Source: Euperipatoides rowelli
Taxonomy: Eukaryota > Onychophora > Udeonychophora > Euonychophora > Peripatopsidae
Length of the DNA: 10,777 bases
NCBI GenBank assembly: GCA_003024985.2
Contig: PXIH01S0066140.1
Direction: 5' to 3' (one strand)
Below, piece after piece: positions 1-8,350 of this stretch (the first letter of the stretch is position 1; each line of letters starts with the position of its first letter). The position numbers and the translations under genes are program-made. The notes under the pieces are model-generated. The model was given only the letters and a program-made list of their open reading frames with translations, searched no databases and was not told where the DNA came from.

Positions 1-120
1 ATATTATTTTTTCTCTCATATCACTAAAAATAAAATTTTTTAAAGTCTCCTTTTTTTAATAGTTTAATATGTCCTTAATAATCGTATGTATTTTTTTCCC
101 CTTAAAAACTACTTTAAAGT
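1..120. other. AT-rich non-coding sequence
   Basis: Runs of A and T with no open frame of useful length and no recognisable motif. Confidence 0.6.
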
Positions 121-690
121 TGATAATTTCGCTAGGGTGGCTGGCGCTGTTTCAAATCTGTCAAATATTGGGAAATAAGGTATAACGATTGCGATTTTAA
201 AGAGGTAGCGGCATGCTTGAGCATGAACGCACCGTATAAATTACAAATATGATCATTAGTGGCCCAGTTTCTACACGCCATGCAACTATAAATCAAATAT
301 ACTTACCAGCAATGATGGGTAATATAGAGTTGGTATGATACTAGAAATAAGGTCCCCCATCCTAGTAGGTGTATTCGATATCTAATATAACTATGAGCTC
401 TCCCACATTGGTGCCTTGTCGTGTCTTTTTCAGAGATAAGTAGTTATATAGATGAAAGAATAGATCAAGCTTGGATGTAAATTAGTTTATCTAAATACAT
501 AATCTTCCTCTGGATAGAATAGAGCAAATTAAGGGGAGGGAAGCTCTATGAGGAAGGATATGAACAGCCCGGCAAAACCTTACCACTTTGGTATTTGACA
601 TATAGGAGTGAAAATTGGCTAGCACGGCAGGATTTTAGAACTAAATTATGTACTCTTCCGATTCAAAATAATTTTATTAAACAATATTAG
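121..690. other. Mixed-composition block without an assignable gene
   Basis: This stretch is visibly richer in G and C than its flanks and lacks the homopolymer runs typical of the window. It contains two modest open stretches. One is on the plus strand at 523-690 (55 codons, no ATG in frame). The other is on the minus strand at about 309-436 (about 42 codons), and it ends exactly at a consensus splice donor (CTG|GTAAGTAT read on the minus strand, about 301-310). Neither has a recognisable domain, and both lengths occur by chance. A short hairpin, CATGCT-TG-AGCATG, lies at 212-225. The block could be an old interspersed repeat, a retroelement leader, or a minus-strand exon. I cannot decide between these from sequence alone. 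Confidence 0.35.
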
Positions 691-945
691 CTTAGATTCA
701 CAAAATTAATTTTTTCAGACAAAATTCTGAAGTGGCGTCCACATAAATATTTTAATTTTTTATTCTACGTTACAATAAATTTTATAAACGCCATGTTTAT
801 TTTTAGTGTAGGCTCGCAGAAACTATAGTCTTTTCAGTATGGATGATTTGCACACACAGACTGAATAATTTTTGACATTATATAAAGTATAAAATTAAAA
901 AAAATATATTTCTTCATTAAATTTTTAATTTTATGCAATTAAAGT
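691..945. other. AT-rich non-coding sequence upstream of a coding remnant
   Basis: A/T-rich spacer with no convincing promoter element and no open frame above about 10 codons starting with ATG (a tiny ATG frame begins at about 840). Nothing else could be supported. Confidence 0.5.
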
Positions 946-1448
946 ATGTCTATCAAACTAGATAGTGACATACAAATTAAATTTCCAAGTGACAAGCATG
1001 TTGATGTAATGGCGGATCCAAAGAGCCCGGATGCTGCTACACCAGCGAGAGTCAATACTCTTCAACAGATTGAATTGAATTTCGAAATACAAAGATGTTA
1101 TCACTCAATTAAGGGAGGAGTTGACAGGACAGGATCAGGCGATGAATAGCCTTAAAGAGTCTATAAATTTTTTGAGATCTGAAATGGGGAAAATTCCGAT
1201 ACGAGCATCAACTCCTAGTTTTCAGTTAAATGAGCATGCGCCTTCTCCCATAACAAAGCATAAGATTAGCACTAGCAAAAACTATGACTCTCTTACCTCA
1301 AGTCACTCAAAACCCTTCATCCCAAAATACAAATACAGTTTTGGCACCATACGTCGTTTGTCAATCTCTGATTGACAAATCACAGAACAAATCTCACAAT
1401 TTTTTCCTATATTCTAGTTTAATTTACTTAACTAAGCTTCTAGTATAA
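946..1448 (+). pseudogene. Frameshifted coding remnant with coiled-coil-like segment (possible retroelement ORF1/gag-like)
   Basis: Three partly overlapping reading frames look like pieces of one former coding region. Piece one (946-1149) starts at ATG and has an acidic, Asp/Lys-rich N-terminus. Its sequence stops looking protein-like after about residue 45. Piece two is in the +1 frame, open from 1079 to 1375. Its first 35 or so codons read as an amphipathic, Glu/Gln/Leu-rich helix (for example QLREELTGQDQAMNSLKESI), followed by a Ser/Thr/Pro-rich tail. Piece three is in the third frame, open 1254-1448, and also has a plausible Asn/Ser/Gln-rich composition (VTQNPSSQNTNTVLAPYVV). The change from piece one to piece two must lie between about 1078 and 1100, because the +1 frame has a TGA at 1076-1078. 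A short N-terminal domain followed by a coiled coil is common in ORF1/gag-like proteins of retroelements, but no zinc knuckle, RRM or protease motif is visible, so family assignment is inference. It could also be a dead or spliced host gene. Confidence 0.4.
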
Positions 1449-1807
1449 CTTTTGGGAATTTCCTTATTTATTTATTGTGTATATTTTCTTAATGTATTTT
1501 GTACATTTTATTTTTAATCTACAATGTTTTTCTAATCTTACTCCATTTTGGTCCACCCTGGGCTAAGCCACCCCAAACATAGCCAACCAGCATCCCTTCA
1601 CCCTGAAAATAAATAAAAGAACTTTTAAATCATGGACATGATCAAATTTTACCAAATCATAATAAAGAAAAGTAATAAAACTGCATAATGACACAAGGAG
1701 ATGTAATATTACTAATGGTTGTCATGGTACACAACTCCAGCTAATTCTAATTTTATCTTCGAAAAATAATAGTTACGATTTCTCTCGCATTGCGGAGACC
1801 TCCTCTT
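1449..1807. other. Non-coding sequence with polyadenylation-like signals
   Basis: A T-rich stretch contains TGTATATT and TGTACATT words. A C-rich patch follows (about 1551-1602), then AATAAATAAA at about 1608-1617. This resembles a 3' untranslated region of the preceding remnant, but no transcript boundary can be shown. No open frame is credible. Confidence 0.3.
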
Positions 1808-1810
1808 TAA

Positions 1811-1849
1811 GGGCTCGTTTTTATGACCTCTGCCAGCTCTGCCGTCTCT
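1811..1849 (+). repeat. Left terminal inverted repeat
   Basis: 39 bases beginning GGGCTCGTTTTTA and containing CTCTGCCAGCTCTGC. It matches the reverse complement of 3433-3471, with differences at positions 4, 5, 14-17 and 33 of the repeat. Confidence 0.8.
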
Positions 1850-1954
1850 ACCGGAAGTAGGACAAAACCAGTTAAGTCCATCACGTGATCAATTTTTCTC
1901 TGCCATCTCTGCCAACTAAAATCTGGTTGAGATGGAAGAGAGATAGTCATGTGA
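1828..1954. repeat. Left sub-terminal motif array (CTCTGCC and TCAYGTGA)
   Basis: Inside the left end the order is CTCTGCCAGCTCTGCC (1828-1843), TCACGTGA (1881-1888), CTCTGCCATCTCTGCC (1898-1913), TCATGTGA (1947-1954). Repeated short motifs next to TIRs are usual transposase-binding sites in several DNA transposon families; binding here is inferred. TCACGTGA also contains a CACGTG E-box. Confidence 0.6.
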
Positions 1955-2452
1955 CTTGTAATAATGGTGACCGTCTCTGATCTAGCGTGATATTTTCTGG
2001 CATTTTTTAAGTTTTATTAGCGCAAATAAAAGATTAAAAACAAAAGTTAATTAACAATCAATTATACACTTTTTTTAATTCATTTTTCTTGAAGACAAAT
2101 TTGTTTATTAAAATTGAATTAAACACACAAAGTGTAAAGCCGACAGGTATTTTTATAAAGCATAAAAATCTGGGACAAAAATTTAGCCTTTCAAGTCATA
2201 TTTATTTATTTCTTCAAATGCTAAGTCTTATGTATTTCTTAAAATGCTGTTTTAACAACTATTTTTTATTATCTTATAACTTCAACATTCAATTACAGTA
2301 AGGAAAATTGGCATAATTATCGTACTGTAGTAGTGACCTACAGCTATTGCAGATCAGCCCTTTACATTAACTAATTTGCACGAATAGAAATTGAAAAAAA
2401 AAAAATAAATTCCAAATATTCATAGTAAAGGAATAAATTTGTAAACTAATAA

Positions 2453-2856
2453 TTATATGTCCTATATACTGTAGTTTCGTTTTATAGTTTTACTATTCCC
2501 AGCTATAGAGTTTTACTACAAGCTCTGACAAAAATGAGAAATAAACTCCATTAAATGTAGGCTAATAAATAAATTATAATAATAAAAAAAAAATATTTTT
2601 CAATCTATTTTTATTAAAATTAAATTTAAGAGCATACAATATTGACTAAATCTGAACATGGCCAAGATGTTATAACTGGTCTAGTTATTGTATTGTTAAT
2701 TATTTTTGTTGATAAATAGTTTATTTATTTTTATTTTTAATGAGTTTATTTCACATTTTTCTCAGAGCTTAGAATAGTACAACTATAGCTGGAAATAGTA
2801 AAACTATAAAATGAAACTATTTAGATAAAACTATATAAATAAAAGAGGACATATAA
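2453..2856. repeat. Large fold-back (inverted repeat) nested in the 1811-3471 element
   Basis: The arms 2471-2555 and 2737-2820 are inverted copies about 85 percent identical by eye, sharing the core TTTTATAGTTTTACTATT and AGCTATAG and, further inward, AAGCTCTGA. A perfect 10-base pair (TTATATGTCC at 2453-2462 and GGACATATAA at 2847-2856) bounds the structure after a gap of about 25 bases in the right arm. The loop (about 2556-2736) is A/T-rich. It could be a separate MITE inserted into the larger element, or an internal hairpin of that element. No clear target-site duplication was found around 2453-2856. Confidence 0.7.
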
Positions 2857-2890
2857 ACTTGAAAAAAGAAAAATATATAAACTTGAAAAA
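2851..2890. repeat. Two-copy 24-bp direct repeat
   Basis: The 16-base word ATATAAACTTGAAAAA occurs at 2851-2866 and again at 2875-2890, a 24-bp period, at the edge of the fold-back. Confidence 0.6.
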
Positions 2891-3348
2891 GGGATGAAAT
2901 AGTTTATTTATTTTTGTTTTACTTATTTTTCTTTTAAATAGATTATTTCATCAATTTTTTTACTTTTTATGTTTTCGTGTTTTTTTTTTTCCACAAATAA
3001 GGAAAGTACTATTAATATTCCGTCAGTGCTAATCTAATCTAATGCACAGTATGTAGCTTACAGTATATTTGGGAAGATATGCTCAGAGGGTACGCTATTC
3101 TTTTTTTTTTAAATGTTATCTTACAAAATAATAATGTAATTATTTGTAATAAGGTTTACCGGTATATATCTTTAGCAGGTCTAAGGCCTTAATTTATCAT
3201 TTATACTATATTGTAGCCAACTCTTTTTCTTTAATAAATAAATAATAAAACAAATTTCAAAATTTCAATTATTCTTCCAGTTCTTCTGCCAATTTGAAAG
3301 ACAAGCTTCTGTATCTCATATTCAACAATTTCCTTCAGCAAATCTTAA

Positions 3349-3454
3349 TCATGTGATATTACTCACGTGATAATCTCTGCCGAGTCTGCCGAATGTTTTT
3401 TTGAAAATAGTTTTTTCTCTCCCGGCAGAAGAAGAGACAGCAGAGCTGGCAGAG
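3349..3454. repeat. Right sub-terminal motif array (TCAYGTGA and CTCTGCC)
   Basis: Approaching the right end the order is TCATGTGA (3349-3356), TCACGTGA (3363-3370), CTCTGCCGAGTCTGCC (3375-3390), then inverted CTCTGCC copies within the TIR (3440-3454). Both palindromic octamers of the left end recur here. This supports one element spanning both ends. Confidence 0.6.
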
Positions 3455-3471
3455 CCTGTAAAAACGCACCC
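3433..3471 (-). repeat. Right terminal inverted repeat
   Basis: Read on the minus strand it begins GGGTGCGTTTTTA and carries the same CTCTGCCAGCTCTGC core as the left end. It is followed by TAA, matching the base triplet before the left repeat. Confidence 0.8.
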
Positions 3472-3474
3472 TAA

Positions 3475-3708
3475 GATTTGCATACAAGCAGATGACAGAC
3501 ATTAGCGACCTATTCGAGCAAAATCAATAATACAAAAAATGGTAATGACAATCTAGTATAAAATGTGATGCAAAGACCTATTCGAGATAGAATTAGCCAG
3601 AATCTTTAAGAGTTTAGAATGCCAGACGAAGATTAGGAAGAATTGGTAGCAGAGAAGATAATGTGGGGATCCCGAGTCTCTAATATGCCCCTTTGTATAT
3701 ATTAAAAA
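3475..3708. other. Non-coding spacer
   Basis: Ordinary A/T-rich sequence between the transposon-like element and the tandem duplication. The 12-base phrase GACCTATTCGAG recurs as a near copy at about 3507 and 3575, so part of it may also be locally duplicated. No gene seen. Confidence 0.4.
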
Positions 3709-3957
3709 AAAATATTAGATTAGGACCAGGTTCCGTTTATGCTTAGTTTATATTAGCATGGTGATATTAATTTGTTATCGCAGATACTGTATATACAAAT
3801 CTTAGTATTGAATATAAAAATGAAATCACGACAACTTGGATTAAGACCTGAAATATTATATTAAGGTTCCGTTTATGCTTAGTTTATATTAGCATGGTGA
3901 TATTAATTATCATGGATATATACAAATCTTAGTATTGAATATAAAAATGAAATCACG
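3709..3957. repeat. Imperfect tandem duplication, about 136-bp offset
   Basis: Copy one (about 3709-3830) and copy two (about 3851-3957) share long identical blocks, including AGGTTCCGTTTATGCTTAGT at 3728 and 3864 and TACAAATCTTAGTATTGAAT later in each. Both end AAATGAAATCACG. They differ by a small indel in the middle, where copy one carries extra bases including TACTGTA, and by one near the start. The 20 bases between them are unrelated. No coding potential is apparent. Confidence 0.8.
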
Positions 3958-4862
3958 GAAACACTGAAGTATGCTATTACGTTTAATTTCATCAAGGCCT
4001 ACATTATATATATACAGTATATTGATATGAAGCACAATTATTAATAGGCAATCATTTGTTTTTACGATTATGAATATTTTATCAATGGATAAAATTGTAA
4101 GTACAGTTTACTACTGATATTACAAATTGGATTAAATTGGTCGTGAATATAGTCTTTATTTTGCCAAACATCTTGTATATGAAGCAATATACAAAGGAAG
4201 TTAAGCAGGTACAGAACAGAAACAATCAACCTAGTCAATATTTTAATTCTACAACTTAATGATTTTTTATATATAATTATTGAATTGATATTTCATTTGA
4301 TAAATTTTTCAAGTCATAAGTTAAAATGTTATAACCAACTTACGATTTACCAATCTGCATATTTCATTTTGTTCAACTAATATTTAGTTATGGTATTAAA
4401 ATATAATTTTAATATACAAGTGTACCAGATGATTTGTTTAAGTTATGTCTACACCTACACACAGATTGCAGGATAAGGTTAACCATTAATTTTATTGATA
4501 TGTAAACTGTACTAGGCTACAAATAATAGTGATTACTATCAGAATAGGATAGAACTAACCAGATTGTTTATAGAGCTGTTCTCCATTATTATTAATAATT
4601 TTATTTTAAAGTAGATACAAGTTTATTATTTTATTTCCGAGATATTGATCATCATTGTGCCAGCAGATACACCAATCCACCACAAACTCAAACCAACCAA
4701 CAAATCCAAAATGGTGTGCATAAAACATAATTTTAGGTATGCAATAGGTATTTACTACCTGTACTCTATGATATAGTTAGTGCCTTCAAGTCCAGTTTAA
4801 CAACTCTAATCTGCAAAAAAGACAAACTGATTCTGTATTTTTATTTTAACTAAATTACCTAT
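3958..4862. other. Gene-free AT-rich stretch
   Basis: No open frame, splice chain, tRNA-like fold or TIR pair could be supported. A C/A-rich patch (CCAATCCACCACAAACTCAA and following, about 4674-4711) stands out in composition only. Confidence 0.5.
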
Positions 4863-4907
4863 AAAAGGAAAGGGGCAACCCCAAAAACATTTTGGGGATG
4901 TCCTTTT
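4863..4907. repeat. Two-part hairpin with CCCCAAAA/TTTTGGGG core
   Basis: CCCCAAAA (4879-4886) pairs perfectly with TTTTGGGG (4890-4897) around a 3-base loop. The flanking AAAAGGA (4863-4869) pairs with TCCTTTT (4901-4907) across internal bulges. No downstream U-run or gene suggests a terminator role, so it is recorded as structure only. Confidence 0.6.
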
Positions 4908-5294
4908 CTAAACCAGGAATAATACTTAAAGTTAACGGATCAATAATATTAGACTGATTTATATTAATCATAGCTCCAGATGCAGAACAAAAAATTTCTA
5001 TCACTTTTATGACCATAGGTATTGTGCTCTATCATTTATAAAAATAACGTCAACATACAAAAGTATGTCGCAATAAAAGCTTAGTTTGGGAAATGATATT
5101 CCAACTTTCAACCAATAATTTGCATAACATTTTGAAAGTTAGTCTCCACAAAATAATATAAAGTCTGTTACCGGGTATCTTTTCTTAATTATCTCACACA
5201 AATTAAATTTATTTATTGTTAAATTATTACTTGCATAATTTATTAAAAGAAATGATCTATCAAATAAATGTAACAAGAATGACTTGTTAAAAAA
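4908..5294. other. Gene-free AT-rich stretch
   Basis: No coding frame or clear repeat. One small hairpin, ACATAC-AAAA-GTATGT, lies near 5053-5068. Confidence 0.45.
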
Positions 5295-5330
5295 AACATT
5301 TATCCACAAAAAAAACTGTGGATAAATGTT
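5295..5330. repeat. Perfect 14-bp hairpin with A-rich 8-base loop
   Basis: AACATTTATCCACA (5295-5308) and TGTGGATAAATGTT (5317-5330) are exact reverse complements separated by AAAAAAAC. The run of A before and inside makes it look like a small inverted duplication. No element ends were identified. Confidence 0.75.
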
Positions 5331-5528
5331 AAATCAACTTCAAAATATATATACTGTAGATAAAACAAATGTATAATATAAAGTAACCTAAAGCAAAAAC
5401 TCTTATAACTGAAGAGAAATACAAGCTATATTACCTGTAATCCATCCATCACAAAAAAAATATATATATAATCCTATTGAACAAACCATTGTCTTTATCC
5501 TTTGTCTTTCCACCATCAATCATTCTTC

Positions 5529-6050
5529 TCATTTGCGTTTCACTACTACTGTAACATCAAAAGAAGAGCATGCAGAAGCCAAAGAAGTGACTCCACCATT
5601 ATTGGTACCCAAAGATAGCACTGCAAGAAAATTTTCTTCATAGAAATCATCTCACTTGTCAACAATAAAAATTAAATTCTTAACTTCACTATTATCACAA
5701 ACATGATAATTCTTGTAAAATTATTCTGGTGTAACTCTTAAATCCTTGTCACTCGTACATTTTGAAACTTGTTTATTAACACCAATCATTGATCAAATAA
5801 TTTTCTTCACTCTCCTGTTAGCTGCTTAAACAACTCATGTGAAACTTGAACTCTTGATGCATAGGTTACTTTACATTGATGCTTATCATCAACCATTTTC
5901 TTACAAACTTTACAAAATTGCTTATCACACTCACCTGTCAAATGTCCAGTACCAAAGCATTTAAAACAGGATTTATCTTTACCCTGTATCCGCAAGAAAT
6001 ATTTCACTGCCCGAATGCATATGCAAAAATAGGTAGTAATTCGTCCAATA
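5529..6050 (-). pseudogene. Broken gag/LINE ORF1-like sequence with CCHC zinc knuckle
   Basis: On the minus strand a frame ending with TGA at 5807-5809 carries CFKCFGTGHLTGEC (5927-5968), an exact CX2CX4HX4C zinc knuckle of the retroelement nucleocapsid type. A second Cys/His cluster follows after four residues (CKVCKKMVDDKHQC, 5873-5914; CX2CX7HXC). Paired knuckles like this are characteristic of gag and of ORF1 proteins of several LINE clades. Such proteins bind element RNA. The frame remains open upstream to 6148, but its residues above about 6020 look arbitrary. In another frame the bases at about 6002-6055 read LFSVLDELLPIFAYAFG, which suggests a frameshift or an inserted foreign end. 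Downstream, a frame shifted by one (5777-5529) continues to look protein-like but contains in-frame stops at 5721-5723 (TAA) and 5652-5654 (TGA) and ends at TGA 5529-5531. No reverse transcriptase is seen nearby. The copy is dead and fragmentary. Confidence 0.65.
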
Positions 6051-6150
6051 CAGAGAATAGAGAACCGGCGGCTCCAAAGCCGCATGCGGCTCTTTGTTCG
6101 AAAAACTGTGACACTTATTTTGAAATATAAAATTGCTGTGGCAACCACAG
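6051..6150. mobile_element. GC-rich palindromic sequence resembling a hAT element end
   Basis: The sequence begins CAGAGAATAGAGAACCGGCG and then carries nested complementary blocks: GCGGCT (6068-6073), followed by the perfect 14-base palindrome AGCCGCATGCGGCT (6078-6091). A CAG-starting terminus followed by an AACC word and a GCCGCATGCGGC-type palindrome is, from memory, common in hAT-superfamily ends. The stretch is far more GC-rich than anything nearby and interrupts the zinc-knuckle remnant. A second small inverted repeat, CTGTGG-CAA-CCACAG, lies at about 6135-6149. No matching opposite terminus and no 8-bp duplication of GTCCAATA (6043-6050) was found within the next few hundred bases. 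The assignment is therefore tentative and boundaries are approximate. Confidence 0.35.
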
Positions 6151-7008
6151 AAACGACCTTCCCATAAAGTACAACAACAAAATACTTTCTAACAGAGAAA
6201 TTATTATTGAAAAATAATATTTCCTAATAGATATATTTATAATTTATCGTAATCATGGAAGCGTACCTACACATACTGTATATGGCATATAGCTTATGCC
6301 ATTGTTGATGTAATTCAAAGTCAAAACAATAAAAATGTTGTGCTTTATTATCAAAATGGAAATATTGCTGATTTAGATCTTTAAAAATAAAAATAAAAAA
6401 ACTTTAAAATAACTAACAATGATTGTACTGTAACTAATTGTTGATTAAAAATATTTTAAAAACTTATTAATTAATAAATCAGTAAAAAGATTACGGAGTG
6501 ATTTACTTCAATCAATTAAAATATTCTGTGCAACGAAAATTTTCTCAGTTTCCAAGAAGTTACTTATAATTGTTTTTAACCAATAACCGAGCTCCCTTTT
6601 GTTTAATTTATGGGGTTAACAAACAACAGGTAAGGTAGTCTTCACCTGTCAAATCGCAAATGGCTTTTAAAATTAGCATCGCTAAACACTTAACATACAG
6701 TATATGAAGTTATTATAAATACTAAAAAATAAAGTTTTACAGTATATCTTCTGTTTTTTTTTTTTTTTAAATTTCCTATAGGGTTGAGTCGATTATCTGG
6801 GTAACCAGTTAATCTACGAACAAGCCAAAACCGGTTAGCAATTTTATCACAAGGTTATCTGTCCTACTTAAATTTTCGTTTTAATGTTTAAAAAAAAAAT
6901 ATGTAGCCTATTCTACATTTCTACATTTTTTTTACACAAAAGTAATTAATTAAATCATAGTTAAATTAATTTTAATTTAATCTTAAAAATTAAAATAAAA
7001 AATTAAAA

Positions 7009-7068
7009 CGTAATCATACACTACATACTGTACCTTTGTATCGTAATCATACTACATACCTTTACTAC
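7009..7068. repeat. Imperfect 33-bp tandem duplication
   Basis: CGTAATCATACACTACATAC and the following CTGTACCTTTG (unit from 7009) are repeated with small deletions as CGTAATCATACTACATACCT and the following TT (unit from 7042). Confidence 0.6.
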
Positions 7069-7785
7069 CTGTAAAATTATAGACTAGCCTAAACTTATTT
7101 ATTCATTTATAGTGGCTATAAAATGATAAATAAATTATTAATCAAACATTTAATTTAAATTTCTGAAAAAGATTTAAAATACTAGGCTACTGTAACAGTT
7201 TAAAGAAAAAGCATTGTTATACATATGGAGATATTCCTTCTCTAAATACGAGGTCAAACATTGAATCATCACAAAGCATGTCCGTAATAATTTCGGTGGA
7301 TGATTCAACATAATAGGACAGTTAACTGCATTTATTACAGCTAACTAACATGGCATAATTGTAGTCATTTTTTGAAATGAACAAAACGGCATGATTTGTA
7401 CTCGTAGTTTGAGGGCATAACATCTTTTCTTTTCACCTCACGAGTGCAAACAAACAATATTCAACATTAATCTATTTGCTGACCCTGCTAGTGGCTTTTC
7501 CAACCACTGTGCATGTTACCTGAAACTTGATTGGTTTGCTACTAATGGGATTTATTCGAGAATTTCTTAAGACTAGTTGTCTTCTCTGATTAATCTTTCA
7601 ACTCAGTGATATGACAAAGCATAAACAAATAAAAAAATGCTAGGATCAGCAGAAAAAGAAACAAGTTTGATAAACTTATAAAATATATAAAGCCTAGTGA
7701 ATTTTTAAAATATATTATTTTTCCCTTCAATTTGTCAACAAGTGGAAACTTATTCTAGTTAAGTACCGTGGCTTTCTTACATTGT

Positions 7786-7905
7786 TACAATTATTTTATT
7801 AATAAATTAAATTTTAATATTGTAAAAAAAATTTTTTTAATTTTAAAATTTTTTTTATTTAAAAAAAAAAGTGCAAGGTATTTTTTTTTTAATTTTTATT
7901 ACGAG
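7786..7905. repeat. A/T low-complexity tract
   Basis: Alternating runs of A and T such as GTAAAAAAAATTTTTTTAAT, with almost no G or C. It is self-complementary in many registers. Replication slippage is the likely origin. Confidence 0.7.
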
Positions 7906-8173
7906 TCCACACAACGGTTTTAAAATTTATTATTTAACATGTAAACTTCCATTTGAAAAATATTTTTACTCAAAGTTCAAGGAGGTGGTATATTAAAAAA
8001 AAGTTTTATAGTACTTATAATTAAGATATTGATTACTTTTATAGCTCAATTTTTTCATAATATAATGAAGATTTTGAAAATTCACAAATTGAAAAATCAA
8101 TTTTTGTGTCAAAATTTCATGCTTTCGATGAAATGGTCCCCTTAAAATAATTATTTATTTTTAAATATTTTAG

Positions 8174-8263
8174 GCCTATCAAAGAATGGATATCCTGTCA
8201 ATGTTCTACATTGTATTTTTACATCTCGACAACCTATAATGAATCGTATAACTCTAATACAAG
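8174..8263 (+). CDS. Internal exon A of an unidentified protein-coding gene (90 bp, phase 1-1)
   Basis: A T-rich tract ends TATTTTAG|GCC at 8173/8174, and the exon ends ACAAG|GTGAGG at 8263/8264, a strong donor. In the frame that joins to exon B the peptide reads LSKNGYPVNVLHCIFTSRQP and then IMNRITLIQ. It has a mix of beta-prone and helical residues and looks like part of a folded segment. The first two bases complete a codon started in an exon to the left, so the gene begins upstream, probably beyond or within the AT-rich region where I could not locate the exon. Another frame is also open across these 90 bases, but it hits a stop when continued into exon B. I do not recognise the protein family. 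Confidence 0.7.
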
Positions 8264-8350
8264 GTGAGGATGCTTACATTATTTTATGGCTTACCTTCTA
8301 TTTTGATTTTAAGTTTTAAGATTTATTTTTTTTAATATATTTGTTTTCAG
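8264..8350 (+). other. Intron (87 bp) between exons A and B
   Basis: Begins GTGAGG and ends TTTTCAG, with a pyrimidine-rich 3' half. Confidence 0.65.

Larger units (their letters stand above)
1811..3471. mobile_element. Non-autonomous DNA transposon with 39-bp TIRs and TAA flanks (PIF/Harbinger-like)
   Basis: The left end (1811-1849) and right end (3433-3471) form terminal inverted repeats matching at 32 of 39 positions. Both begin GGG, share CGTTTTTA, and share the 15-base core CTCTGCCAGCTCTGC. The bases directly outside are TAA on both sides (1808-1810 and 3472-3474), consistent with a 3-bp target-site duplication. GGG-starting TIRs with a TAA/TTA duplication are typical of the PIF/Harbinger superfamily. 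A TTAA-targeting family is less likely because the right flank reads CTAA. The 1661-bp interior is very A/T-rich. I see no transposase: the longest ATG frame inside (2089-2301, 70 codons) has no DDE-type or Myb/HTH features. The element is therefore best read as a non-autonomous derivative. TIR divergence suggests it is not recent. Confidence 0.75.
6151..8173. other. Long gene-free AT-rich stretch
   Basis: No supported gene. Contents are: a 15-base T run (6754-6768); a short tandem duplication (7009-7068); an inverted pair TTGAATCATC/GATGATTCAA (7261-7270 and 7299-7308); an open minor frame at about 7416-7570 with no start and no recognisable domain; and a dense A/T low-complexity tract (7786-7905). 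Its right end is presumably intron of the exon chain that begins at 8174. Confidence 0.5.

Noticed and set aside
301-340. ATACTTACC at about 299-307 as the 5' end of a U1 snRNA
   Set aside because: Only the first nine bases match the U1 start. The following bases do not form the expected stem-loops, and the word is better explained as a minus-strand splice-donor match.
523-690. 55-codon plus-strand open stretch with protein-like composition
   Set aside because: No start codon, no splice sites that join it to anything, no recognisable motif, and a length that chance explains.
2089-2301. 70-codon ATG frame within the TIR element as a transposase fragment
   Set aside because: Composition is that of translated A/T-rich DNA (Phe, Leu, Asn, Lys, Ile), with no DDE, Myb, HTH or zinc motif.
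4863-4907. Hairpin as a transcription terminator
   Set aside because: No gene ends nearby, the sequence context is eukaryotic, and there is no U-run directly after the stem.
5876-6130. 84-codon plus-strand frame opposite the zinc-knuckle remnant
   Set aside because: It is the antisense shadow of the minus-strand CCHC sequence plus the GC-rich palindrome, with no motif of its own.
7416-7570. About 50-codon plus-strand open stretch as an upstream exon of the gene at 8174
   Set aside because: No convincing acceptor/donor pair in a phase-1 frame. A stretch this long is expected by chance in A/T-rich DNA.
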